NCBI RefSeq assembly: GCF_002101675.1
Contig: NZ_LQOY01000146.1
Location: forward strand, 1-55,443
Source of the DNA: Mycobacterium gordonae
GTDB taxonomy: Bacteria; Actinomycetota; Actinomycetes; Mycobacteriales; Mycobacteriaceae
DNA: 55,443 bases
Reading direction: 5' to 3'
Made by a program: the position numbers and the translations under genes. The notes beneath the pieces were generated by a model. The model did no database searches. It worked only from the letters and a program-made list of their open reading frames with translations, and was not told the DNA's origin. Positions 25,629 to 33,846 of the stretch are shown piece by piece. Positions within the stretch are counted from its first letter, which is position 1. Every line of letters begins with the position of its first letter.

Positions 25629-26285
25629 ATGGCTAAAGCTACCGTCAATCAACTCGCCGTCACGGTGCGTAGCGAGACCGGAAAGGGCGCGTCCCGCCGG
25701 GCCCGCCGCGCAGGCAAGATTCCGGCCGTGCTCTACGGCCACGGCAGTGACCCCCAGCACCTCGAGTTGCCCGGGCATGACTTCGCGGCCGTGCTGCGGC
25801 ACTCGGGCACCAACGCGGTGCTGACCCTGGACATCGCCGGCAAGGAGCAGCTCGCGCTGACCAAGGCGATCGAAATCCACCCGATCAAGCGCACCATCCA
25901 GCACGCCGACCTGATCATCGTGCGTCGCGGCGAGAAGGTGACCGTCGAGGTCAACGTCGTCGTCGAGGGCGAGGCGGGTCCCGACACCCTGGTCACCCAG
26001 GACGCCAACACCATCGAGATCGAGGCCGAGGCGCTGTCGATTCCCGAGCAGCTCACCATCTCGATCGAGGGCGCGGAAGCCGGCACCCAGTTCACCGCCG
26101 GACAGATCGAGCTGCCCCGCGGCGTCAACCTGATTTCCGACCCCGAACTGCTCGTGGTCAACGTGGTGCAGGCGCCGACGGCCGAGGACCTCGCCGAGGA
26201 GGGCGCGGGCGAGGAAGGCGAAGCCGCGGCCGAAGAGGGCGAAGCCGGCGAGGAGGCCGCCGAGGCCTCCGACGAGTCGGAGTAA
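25629..26285 (+). CDS. rplY: Ribosomal protein bL25 (general stress protein Ctc form)
   Basis: 218 aa from ATG 25629, with AGGAGC upstream. The N-terminal L25 5S rRNA-binding domain includes GKGASRRARRAGKIPAVLYG and PIKRTIQHADLIIV, followed by the C-terminal TL5/Ctc beta domain (IEIEAEALSIPEQLTISIEG; GVNLISDPELLVVNVV). The last ~35 residues are very acidic (repeats of EEGEA). It matches Rv1015c. It is followed 6 bp later by pth. Confidence 0.97.
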   Translation: MAKATVNQLAVTVRSETGKGASRRARRAGKIPAVLYGHGSDPQHLELPGHDFAAVLRHSGTNAVLTLDIAGKEQLALTKAIEIHPIKRTIQHADLIIVRRGEKVTVEVNVVVEGEAGPDTLVTQDANTIEIEAEALSIPEQLTISIEGAEAGTQFTAGQIELPRGVNLISDPELLVVNVVQAPTAEDLAEEGAGEEGEAAAEEGEAGEEAAEASDESE

Positions 26286-26291
26286 GGCAAC

Positions 26292-26867
26292 GTGGCCGAG
26301 CCCCTTCTGGTGGTCGGCCTGGGCAATCCGGGCGAGAACTACGCCCGGACCCGGCACAACGTCGGGTTCATGGTTGCCGACGTCCTCGGCGCCCGGCTGG
26401 GTGGGAAATTCAAGGCGCACAAGCGTTCCGGCGCCGAGATCACCACCGGCCGGTTGGCGGGACGCCCGGTGGTGCTGGCCAAACCACGCTGCTACATGAA
26501 CGAGTCCGGGCGCCAGGTGGGGCCGCTGGCCAAGTTCTATTCGGTGCTACCGGCCGACATCATCGTGCTCCACGACGAGCTCGACCTCGAATTCGGCCGT
26601 ATCCGGCTCAAACTCGGCGGCGGCGAAGGCGGTCACAACGGGTTGCGCTCGGTGGCTGCCGCTCTGGGCACCAAGGATTTCCAGCGCGTCCGTATCGGAA
26701 TCGGCCGCCCTCCGGGACGCAAGGACCCGGCGGCGTTCGTGCTGGAGCCCTTCAACGCCGCCGAGCGCGCCGAGGTCCCGACCATCTGCGAGCAGGCGGC
26801 CGACGCCGCCGAAATGCTGATCGAACTTGGGCTCGAGCCCGCCCAGAACCGTGTTCACGCGTGGTAG
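26292..26867 (+). CDS. pth: Peptidyl-tRNA hydrolase
   Basis: 191 aa from GTG 26292, the same length as Rv1014c. It releases peptides from peptidyl-tRNA lost from ribosomes. Conserved features are VVGLGNPGENYARTRHNVGF (with the catalytic His in RHN), KPRCYMNESGRQVGPLAKFY (Asn), VLHDELDLEFGRIRLKLGGG (catalytic Asp) and GGHNGLRSV (Asn). It is in an operon with rplY. In M. tuberculosis the next gene is the convergent pks16; here ~5 kb of accessory genes intervene. Confidence 0.97.
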   Translation: MAEPLLVVGLGNPGENYARTRHNVGFMVADVLGARLGGKFKAHKRSGAEITTGRLAGRPVVLAKPRCYMNESGRQVGPLAKFYSVLPADIIVLHDELDLEFGRIRLKLGGGEGGHNGLRSVAAALGTKDFQRVRIGIGRPPGRKDPAAFVLEPFNAAERAEVPTICEQAADAAEMLIELGLEPAQNRVHAW

Positions 26868-26889
26868 GCGGGCCAGCGCACGCTCGGTA

Positions 26890-27876
26890 ATGTCGGTTTG
26901 GATGCGCAGAGCGAGAAACAAGCTGTGGATCGCGTATCCATTGCTGGCAACCGCGGTGCTGTCGTCGACGACGGGGTGCGAGCCGGCGCCGAACCCGCCG
27001 CAACCCCGGCTCGCCGATCTGTGCTCGGCGCTGCCGGTCGCCGATGTGCAGACCACTTACCGTCGTCTCACACCCACGCTGCAGGTGACGAAGCGCCTAG
27101 ACGTCTCGAAGCTGCACCCGGCAGGTATGGCGGCGTGTCATTACGCCCCGAAGGACGACCTCGGTGGTGTGGTGCTGAGCGTTCCGATCGGCGGACCGGT
27201 TCCCGAAGTCGCCAATCTCATCGGCGGCCGCCGGGCGCGGAACAGCCAGGACGTCGCCGTCGACTCGGACAAGGCCTTCTTCGTACGTGCGGAGACCGAG
27301 TCGGCGATCGCCGTGGATCACGGTTCGATGCAGTTCGTGCTCACCTGGACTCCGCTGCTGGGCGCGCCCAATGAGATGGTCACGCAGCAACAACTCGTCC
27401 TGCTGGCCAGGACCGTCGCCACCAAGTTGCCAACCGATTTCGTTCCCCCGCAACAGGATATCGCTCGTGAGTGTGCCGGCGTACGGGTCGCCGAACACAT
27501 CGTCGGCGGCAAGGTGGTGATGGCGCGCGGCAGCGCCAGCAGCGAGACACTGAATTGCCACTATCTGGGACCAACCGGGATTCTCCAAGCCAGTGCCCTC
27601 AGAGAGGCGGACCGATTCGTCGACGACCAGATTCGCATCATGCGGACGAGTTCGCGCAACCTGGTCGACCCGCCAGTCGCCGAGGACGTCACCCTGATGG
27701 CGCTCAGCACCAGCAGCATGTACATCGAGGGCGGCCTGGTCGACTGCTGCACACTGCAATTCCAGCACCGAGCGGTCAACGACACCATCGACTACAGCAG
27801 CGAATTCGATTCGGCCCAAAGGGAATTCGTCGCCAGTTTCATCGCCGCGGCGCGCGACTGGTCACGCCGGCGGTAG
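26890..27876 (+). CDS. Putative lipoprotein of unknown function
   Basis: 328 aa from ATG 26890. After a basic start (RRARNKLW) a hydrophobic stretch (IAYPLLATAVLSSTTGC) ends in a lipobox-like Cys ~25. The mature chain starts with a Pro-rich linker (EPAPNPPQPRLADLC) and contains further cysteines (DLCSALP, MAACHYAP, ARECAGVR, LNCHYLG, DCCTLQF). Two halves look similar in layout (Cys, then CHY), suggesting two related domains like those of DUF3558-type mycobacterial lipoproteins, but I cannot confirm that. It follows pth by 22 bp and ends 5 bp from a convergent lipoprotein gene. Confidence 0.7.
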   Translation: MSVWMRRARNKLWIAYPLLATAVLSSTTGCEPAPNPPQPRLADLCSALPVADVQTTYRRLTPTLQVTKRLDVSKLHPAGMAACHYAPKDDLGGVVLSVPIGGPVPEVANLIGGRRARNSQDVAVDSDKAFFVRAETESAIAVDHGSMQFVLTWTPLLGAPNEMVTQQQLVLLARTVATKLPTDFVPPQQDIARECAGVRVAEHIVGGKVVMARGSASSETLNCHYLGPTGILQASALREADRFVDDQIRIMRTSSRNLVDPPVAEDVTLMALSTSSMYIEGGLVDCCTLQFQHRAVNDTIDYSSEFDSAQREFVASFIAAARDWSRRR

Positions 27877-27881
27877 GACCG

Positions 27882-28832
27882 TCAGGGCTTGCCCGCCGCG
27901 GTGTCGACGATCGCGCGGATCGCATCGGAAATCTGGCTTCCGGCATCAGTGAGAGCCGGATCGACCGCGGTGAACTCCGGTGCCGGGTCGAAGTAGCTGA
28001 TCAGCGCCGGACCACCGCGGTCGTTGGACCACACGGTGACCCGCACCGGCACCACCGCGCCGATCGCCTGACTCGTGCCGAACAGCGTCTTGCCGATCCG
28101 CGGGTCGCCGATGAAGAAGCTGTGCGCGCGCTGCGATTGCACCCCCACGGCCTGCAATCTCGTTTCCTCGTTCAAGTCACCGAGGATGACCATGCCGTGT
28201 TTGTCGGCGGCATCGTGCAGAGCGCCGATCGTCGCTTCAAACTCGCCGCCGGCGCTGACGGTGATGAACCGGGTGTCGACGGCGGTTGCCGTCATCGGAC
28301 CGCCGGCGGCAGCTTCGGCGATGGTGCGGATCTGCTGCGAAATCTGTTGCCCGCCCTCACCGAGGGCGGGATCTACGGCGGTGAACTGCGCTGCTGGGTC
28401 GAAGTAACCGATGTGGGCCGGACCGTCCCCGTCCACCCAGACATGCATGCGTACCGGAACCACCGCGCCGATCGCCTTGGTGGCATCGAAGAACTTCTTG
28501 CCAAGCCCCGGGTTACCGACGAAGAAGCTGCTGGCGCCGGGCAGTCGCAGGCCGTTCGCCGCCAACTCCGCGTCCTCGTTGACCTCCCCGACGATCATCA
28601 TCGCGTGGTCGGCGGCCGCCTTGTTCAACGCGTCGACCGTGGCCTCGAACCCTTTGGCGGCGGTGTAGTTGACGAACTTGGTCGAAACGTTGCGTGACCC
28701 GTCTGCGGGTGCGGCGGACGTCGGTGCGCCAGCGGGTCCCATGCTGCGACCGTCGTGGCAACCGACCAGCGTCAGGGCGACAGACACGGTGACCAAGACT
28801 TGCGCCACAACCGCTCGCGATGCCAACAACAT
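27882..28832 (-). CDS. Lipoprotein with two tandem DUF302 domains
   Basis: 316 aa from ATG 28832. The signal peptide (VVAQVLVTVSVALTLVGC) has a lipobox Cys ~25. Two internal repeats follow: the first from about residue 55 (GFEATVDALNKAAADHAMMI, SSFFVGNPGLGKKFFDATKA, GAVVPVRMHVWVD, HIGYFDPAAQF) and the second from about residue 187 (EFEATIGALHDAADKHGMVI, HSFFIGDPRIGKTLFGTSQA, GAVVPVRVTVWSN, LISYFDPAPEF). This is the DUF302 fold, whose role is unknown. The repeat shows an internal duplication. The frame extends upstream to 29081 but without a better start. Confidence 0.85.
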   Translation of the reverse strand: MLLASRAVVAQVLVTVSVALTLVGCHDGRSMGPAGAPTSAAPADGSRNVSTKFVNYTAAKGFEATVDALNKAAADHAMMIVGEVNEDAELAANGLRLPGASSFFVGNPGLGKKFFDATKAIGAVVPVRMHVWVDGDGPAHIGYFDPAAQFTAVDPALGEGGQQISQQIRTIAEAAAGGPMTATAVDTRFITVSAGGEFEATIGALHDAADKHGMVILGDLNEETRLQAVGVQSQRAHSFFIGDPRIGKTLFGTSQAIGAVVPVRVTVWSNDRGGPALISYFDPAPEFTAVDPALTDAGSQISDAIRAIVDTAAGKP

Positions 28833-28892
28833 CGGCGCCACTCCCTCGGGTTCCGACGGGCCCAGCCTGCCCCTCGAGACTAAAAACGTACC

Positions 28893-29177
28893 TTGACGGT
28901 CGAGGAAGGCGACGAGGTGTGGGTCTATTTCCAAGGCCCTCATCGCTTTGACAACGGCGTATGCGCAAAGGGCATCGTCGAGGACATTGATCTCGGCATG
29001 TCGGAAGTCACACGCCGGTCGCTCCACACGCCACCGCGGCTCCGGGATGGTCTTGTCGATCAGTCGGTTCCGGCTGAACAAGTCCCCTGGGGTGGTGGGT
29101 CCCTGGTCTTGACCGGGACGGCGACGGCATCACCTGCGAGTAGAGGGGAAACCCACCACTTCATCCGCACGGGCTGA
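28893..29177 (+). pseudogene. Fragment of an unrecognised gene upstream of the toxin module
   Basis: This 94-codon reading frame begins at TTG 28893, only 9 bases after an in-frame TAA. It opens with protein-like sequence (EEGDEVWVYFQGPHRFDNGV, CAKGIVEDIDLGMSEV) but turns into low-quality, Pro/Arg-rich translation after ~45 codons. It looks like the N-terminal part of a small beta-domain protein that has been truncated or frameshifted, though it could be a genuine short ORF. The rest of the 28833-29273 gap (441 bp) holds no gene I recognise. It does contain complementary segments GTGGTGGGT and ACCCACCAC about 50 bp apart (near 29092 and 29148) and the promoter region of the next gene. Confidence 0.35.
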
Positions 29178-29273
29178 GCCGCTGGCTGGGAGGACAATCG
29201 GCGCGCATTTGCTTGCTTTGTGCTGGATAGACTTGAGCGCCTAGATAGGTGATTTCGCTGGTGAGGTGTAGGT

Positions 29274-29603
29274 ATGACGGAGCAGATCCTGCAGGCCGAC
29301 TTGGAGGCGTTGGGGCGGTTGAAGCCACAGTTGCAGACCCTGGTGTGGGAGGTGACCCAGGGGTTGCCGCATGAGATCCCCAGCGGGGGGACAGTGGATG
29401 CCGGGGCGGTGCCGTCGTTAGCGGCTGCCCAAGAGATGTCGACCCGAACCTTGCCAGTCGTCAAGGCAACAGTGGCGGCTCGGTTCACCAAGCTCGCCGA
29501 CATGATCGACCTGGCCCGCCAAGGGTTCATCGCCACCGACGATCAACTTTTTACGGCGGTCAACACAGTTCCGACCCTGCAGCGACCATCGCCCAGCGCG
29601 TAA
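29274..29603 (+). CDS. Small ESX-associated-type helical protein
   Basis: 109 aa, ATG 29274. It is almost all alpha-helical by composition (ILQADLEALGRLKPQLQTLV; LPVVKATVAARFTKLADMID), with no signal peptide or membrane segment. It has the length and layout of the small proteins encoded before type VII-secreted effectors (WXG100/EspC-like partners), but I see no canonical WXG motif. The toxin gene starts 15 bp downstream, so the two are translated together. The likely role, by inference, is a partner or targeting factor for export of the toxin. Confidence 0.7.
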   Translation: MTEQILQADLEALGRLKPQLQTLVWEVTQGLPHEIPSGGTVDAGAVPSLAAAQEMSTRTLPVVKATVAARFTKLADMIDLARQGFIATDDQLFTAVNTVPTLQRPSPSA

Positions 29604-29618
29604 AAAGCTCTCCCGTCG

Positions 29619-31427
29619 ATGCCGACCAAGTCGCAGGTCCTGCACGCTGATCCGCACAAGGTGCTCGACCTGATCGGCGGCTGGAAGACCACAGTCGCGA
29701 CCTTGGAACAGCAGGCCGAAACCTACCTCGCTTACGTGAAGCGCCCCGGCGGTTCGTATTGGGAAGGCCGGACCGCCGAAGCGGCCCAGCAGCGTTCACG
29801 TCAGGATCTTGAAGCGATCACTCATGTGCGCGATGCCGTGGATGCCGCCGCCCAGACGATTGCCAACACCGTCAGCTCGAAGCTGATGCCGCCACTGGCG
29901 AACGCCAAGCAGATCATCGAAAACGCCGAGTCCCACGCGGGCGTGACGGTTAACGAAGACCTCTCGATCACCTACACCGCGCCCGAGGGCACCAGCAAGG
30001 AAACCGCCGACCAGAATGCCAAGACCGTCGCGGCTGCTGAGGCCGAACTCAAAGCCGAGGCGGCGACGTGGTGGGCCGCCGAGAACGAGGTGGCTAGCCA
30101 GATCCGGGACGCACAAGCCACCATCGGCAAGGACCTTAACTTCGCGGCTGCGCTGTACGACCCCCGCAGAGCGATGCCGACTTCCGGTCCTGCCGGACAA
30201 CTACCCGGGCCCGCGCAAGCCGTGCTTCCGCCGCTGCCGAGCCAGCCCCAAACGGCGGTCGCACCGTCTGGGCTCGGCGAGTTACTGGGCGCCGAACCAG
30301 GCAGCGGACCACCGACGTGGCAGGACATGCTGCTCCCCACCGGAGCACCTGGGGCGGGCGGCAAGCCGGACGCACCTCGTCAGCCCGGCAGCCTGCCAGA
30401 CCTGCTCACTCAACTGTCAAGGCCCGGAGCGCCTGCCACCCGCGTACCAATCCCGCCGCAGGACGTTGAGGCCTTCAAGACGATGGCCCGCGAGACACTG
30501 CGGGCACAGGGTGTGCCGCCAGCGCAAATCGAGCAGCAACTTGACGCAGCAGTTGCCCGGGCGCAGGCACTAGGGTTCGGTCACGACAACCTGGCTCCCC
30601 AACCGCATTCACGCGGGCCAGTACCGCCGGCCCCTGGCTTCGCCGAAGGATTCGGCGACCGCTGGCGAGCTACGGAGAAAATGATCCACAACCTGCTCGG
30701 CGTTGGCGAGCGCGGCGACCCGGGAATCCTTGAGTCTTGGGCGGGACTGGCAAAAGGCCTCGCCGAACAGTTTAGTGATCCCCTCGGGATGCCCGCTGCC
30801 GCAATCCGAGATGAAGTCACCGGACTCCTGAACTCACCGAGTCCAGCCTATTACGCAGGAGGCCACGCGGCTGACGCAGCAATGACTGCACCGAGTCTTC
30901 TCTTTGGTGGCGAAGGGGCTGCCGTGCGGGCCGGACTCCCCGCAGAAATTCTCACCGAGGGCGGTGCACCTCTTGCTGTGTTGCGAGGCTGGGATCCGGC
31001 AGGGGGGTTGTCGTGGCACGACTTTGAGGCCCGATTTGGGACGCCCGAGTCGCGGATCTGGCCTGGGAATGACGGATTTCCACCGGGCTATGTGCCACAG
31101 CCTGCTCATCTGCCTGGAGGGACGATCATCGACCGATTCGGCTCTGAATACGGGCGCTACCTCGCGCCCGATGGCACCCCTTTCGGGGATCGTGCCTTGA
31201 TGCCAGAGTCGGTCGGAGGCGACTACAACCGATACATGGTGACCGGCAAGCCGCTGCCTCCTGGCTGGCAAATCGTAGAAGGCCCGGTGGCACCTTGGTT
31301 TGGCCAGACGCCGACGCCAGGCACCACCCAATACATGATTGTGGGGCCGGACGGCGTTCGGGTAAACGTAAAGGAACTGCTAGACAGGGGAATCCTTGAT
31401 GACTACGGACCACCTCTTGGGCGATAA
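29619..31427 (+). CDS. WXG-headed polymorphic toxin with C-terminal TNT-like domain
   Basis: 602 aa from ATG 29619. Residues 1-175 form an ESX/WXG100-like helical module with the turn SYWEG (Trp48, Gly50). A Pro/Ala/Gly-rich linker (~185-300) and a helical middle follow. The C-terminal ~110 residues resemble the tuberculosis necrotizing toxin domain of CpnT (Rv3903c): IDRFGSEYGRYLAPDGTPFG (starting ~504), GKPLPPGWQIVEGPVAPWFG, then Gln571 in GTTQYMI and KELLDRGILDDYG. TNT hydrolyses NAD+ and kills cells, so an immunity protein is needed, and the next gene fits. Overall architecture differs from CpnT, which has a channel-forming N domain. Export by an ESX system is inferred. Confidence 0.85.
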   Translation: MPTKSQVLHADPHKVLDLIGGWKTTVATLEQQAETYLAYVKRPGGSYWEGRTAEAAQQRSRQDLEAITHVRDAVDAAAQTIANTVSSKLMPPLANAKQIIENAESHAGVTVNEDLSITYTAPEGTSKETADQNAKTVAAAEAELKAEAATWWAAENEVASQIRDAQATIGKDLNFAAALYDPRRAMPTSGPAGQLPGPAQAVLPPLPSQPQTAVAPSGLGELLGAEPGSGPPTWQDMLLPTGAPGAGGKPDAPRQPGSLPDLLTQLSRPGAPATRVPIPPQDVEAFKTMARETLRAQGVPPAQIEQQLDAAVARAQALGFGHDNLAPQPHSRGPVPPAPGFAEGFGDRWRATEKMIHNLLGVGERGDPGILESWAGLAKGLAEQFSDPLGMPAAAIRDEVTGLLNSPSPAYYAGGHAADAAMTAPSLLFGGEGAAVRAGLPAEILTEGGAPLAVLRGWDPAGGLSWHDFEARFGTPESRIWPGNDGFPPGYVPQPAHLPGGTIIDRFGSEYGRYLAPDGTPFGDRALMPESVGGDYNRYMVTGKPLPPGWQIVEGPVAPWFGQTPTPGTTQYMIVGPDGVRVNVKELLDRGILDDYGPPLGR

Positions 31428-31818
31428 ATCTAACGAGCTGCAACTCGAAATAAACCGGCTGTCAGACGAACTGGGAGTCCGTCCGCTGCAGGTGGGACTC
31501 AGAACCAATGATGGACTCAACATCTACGTCGCCCACGACGGTTCATATCATTTCACTTTCTACGAGCGAGGAAAACTCGGCTTCGACCAGGCGGGGAGCC
31601 TGGATGACCTGCTCTATTGGTACTGCGAAAGCGTTGTCACCCGTCAAGCTGCTAAACGTGTGGGCGATCGCGCCGAACGCTTCAAATACGAGTATCAAGT
31701 CTTGAGTCAGTTCGATACTGGCTGGGCGAAACGGCGAGTGCGTGAACTCGCCGCTCTCTTCCGCAATGGGCAGCCAGAGGACATCTCGTTACTGCCCGAC
31801 ATTGGCGAGGCGCTGTAA
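31399..31818 (+). CDS. Putative immunity protein (Imm63-like) for the TNT toxin
   Basis: 139 aa from ATG 31399, with AGGGG upstream, overlapping the toxin gene by 29 bases. It is cytoplasmic, with no signal. Recognisable features are IYVAHDGSYHFTFYERGK, then DDLLYWYCESVVTRQAAKRV, then a long helix ending in WAKRRVRELAALF. The DxLLYW pattern followed by a charged helix is that of Imm63-type immunity proteins, which pair with TNT-like toxins. The family call is from memory; position and size alone also support immunity. AT content here is higher than in the neighbours, as is usual for transferred toxin loci. Confidence 0.75.
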   Translation: MTTDHLLGDKSNELQLEINRLSDELGVRPLQVGLRTNDGLNIYVAHDGSYHFTFYERGKLGFDQAGSLDDLLYWYCESVVTRQAAKRVGDRAERFKYEYQVLSQFDTGWAKRRVRELAALFRNGQPEDISLLPDIGEAL

Positions 31819-31963
31819 CTCCCCTGATGCTCCGGTGAACGTTGATTCCCGAGTCCGCGGGACCTAGCCTGCCAAGGCTGAATCCCCAAGTACCCCGCGA
31901 ATAGGAGGAAGCCCTGCGCGGCCCAGCAGACGCAGAAGCGCCCTATATGGCACGAAGCGCCGG

Positions 31964-33598
31964 TTAGGTGACCAGGGTGACGGAAGTTGACCGGCGCAGC
32001 TTGCCCGACGGCGTCTTCGGAATGGTTCCCGGGCCCAGCACGACGACGTTGCGCGGCCGCACGTCGACCTCCTTGACGACCTCATGGGCGACCTGGTGCT
32101 CGATGCGGCGCACCTCGGCGGGGTCCTCGAACGCGTTCGACTCGACCGCGACGGCGAACGACTCGCGGGAATGGCCGGCGTCCAGGCGCACGGCCACCGC
32201 ACAGCCCGGACGGACGCCGTCGACGCGTCCGGCGGCCCGCTCGATGTCGGTCGGGTAGATGTTGCGGCCGGCCATGATGATGACGTCCTTGACCCGGCCG
32301 CACACCACGACATGACCCTCGTCGGTGAGGTAACCGAGGTCGCCGGTGTCATACCAGCCGTGCTCGTCTTGGGCGGGGATGAAGCCGCCCATGGTGATGT
32401 AGCCAGGGGTGAGCGACTCACCGCGCAGTTCGATGACCCCGACACCGCGGGCGGCCATCACGTTGCCGTTCTCGTCGACCACGCGCGCCTCGAGGTCCTT
32501 CAGCAGCGGTCCCAAGGTGGCCAGCCGACGGGTATTGCCCTTGGTGGCGGGGACGGCCCGGCGCAAGGCGGCCATCAGATCGGCGTCGACCTCGTCGACG
32601 ACCAGACCGGAGTTGCACTTGGAGAAGGACACGGCCAGCGTGGTCTCGGCCATCCCGTAGGCGGGCAGGATCGCCGACGACCGCAGGCCGAACGGCTTGC
32701 CCGCGTCCAATAGGTCCTCCACGTCGGCGGGTTCGACCGGCTCCGCGCCGGACAGCGCGAAGCGCAGCGTCGACAGGTCGAAGTCGCCCGGCTTGGCGTT
32801 GCGGCGCAACCGCTTCGCCAGCAGCGCGTAGGCGAAGTTGGGCGCCGCGGTCATCGTGCCCTTGTACTTGTCGATCAGCTTGGCCCACAGCAGCGTGTCG
32901 CGCAGGAAGTCCATCGGCGTGACCTTGACCAGCTCGGCGCCGAAGTACATCGGGATGGTGAGGAATCCGACCATGCCCATGTCGTGGAAGCAGGGCAGCC
33001 AGCTGACCATGACGTCCTTGTCGACGTCGTATTCGGCGCCGATGAACATCGCCTCGGCGTTGGAGTAGATGTTGCGGTGGGTGATCTGGACAGCCTTCGG
33101 CGACCCGGTGGATCCGGACGTCAGCTGCATCAGAGCCAGCGCGTCCTCGCCGACCTCGACCGGGTCGACGGGCTCGGAGGCCAGCAGGTCGGCGACGGTG
33201 AGAACCTTGATGCCCTTCTCCTGCAGTACCGGGATGGCCACCGTGAACGGCTCCGAGACGATGACGGCCTTGGCCTCGATCATGCCGATGACGGTCATCG
33301 TGTCTTCGGCCCACACGGCCAGGTCGGTGCGCGGGGTGGGCTGGTGCAGCATCGTCAGGCTGGCCCCGCGCATCCACAGGCCCTGGGCTGTCGGGGCGAT
33401 CTCCACCGGGAAGCCGGCCAGCACGCCGACGGCGTCGCCGAGGCCGACGCCCGCGGCGGCGAGGCCGCCCGCGATGCGCCGGGCGCGTTCGTGGACCTCG
33501 CCCCAGGTGTGACGGACGGGTTCGTGGGGTTCACCGGTGACCATGCCCGTCGTCGCCGTGCGGGCATTGCGGAACATCTTCTCGGTAAACCTGCTCAC
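31964..33598 (-). CDS. pks16: FadD-like fatty acyl-AMP/CoA ligase (Pks16)
   Basis: 544 aa from GTG 33598 with a strong GAGGAGG site upstream. It matches Rv1013 in length. Despite the gene name it is an ANL-superfamily adenylating enzyme, not a polyketide synthase. It has the ATP motif LMQLTSGSTGSPKAVQITHR, SWLPCFHDMGMVGF, YGMAETTLAVSF, GWYDTGDLGYLTDEGHVVVC and GRVKDVIIMAGRNIYPTDIE, and ends in PKTPSGKLRRS with the catalytic Lys. The C-terminal AMP-binding subdomain is complete, so either an acyl-CoA or acyl-AMP product is possible. It is convergent with the immunity gene (~145 bp of nothing recognisable between). Confidence 0.93.
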   Translation of the reverse strand: MSRFTEKMFRNARTATTGMVTGEPHEPVRHTWGEVHERARRIAGGLAAAGVGLGDAVGVLAGFPVEIAPTAQGLWMRGASLTMLHQPTPRTDLAVWAEDTMTVIGMIEAKAVIVSEPFTVAIPVLQEKGIKVLTVADLLASEPVDPVEVGEDALALMQLTSGSTGSPKAVQITHRNIYSNAEAMFIGAEYDVDKDVMVSWLPCFHDMGMVGFLTIPMYFGAELVKVTPMDFLRDTLLWAKLIDKYKGTMTAAPNFAYALLAKRLRRNAKPGDFDLSTLRFALSGAEPVEPADVEDLLDAGKPFGLRSSAILPAYGMAETTLAVSFSKCNSGLVVDEVDADLMAALRRAVPATKGNTRRLATLGPLLKDLEARVVDENGNVMAARGVGVIELRGESLTPGYITMGGFIPAQDEHGWYDTGDLGYLTDEGHVVVCGRVKDVIIMAGRNIYPTDIERAAGRVDGVRPGCAVAVRLDAGHSRESFAVAVESNAFEDPAEVRRIEHQVAHEVVKEVDVRPRNVVVLGPGTIPKTPSGKLRRSTSVTLVT

Positions 33599-33846
33599 GC
33601 ATACCTCCTCGGTACTGGCGCTGTCCCCAAGGTCCGAGCTTCATGGTGCACTCGCCAGATCACGCTCAGAGGCAGGCGCGCGCACACGTTGGACAGCGTT
33701 TAGGTCTCGATTTGGTAGAGAGCTGCGGCCCAGCGTTGGGCTGCCGGTACTCGCCACCGCGGCTTATCTTAAGCAACTCTTAAGTAACTGCCAAACGGTA
33801 ACGGCATATGAGTGCGATGTCACAACGCAGTTAACTCACCGACTAA

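Noticed and set aside
31819..31963. A gene in the gap between the immunity and pks16 genes
   Set aside because: It is only 145 bp long, has no coding pattern in any frame, and both neighbours converge on it.
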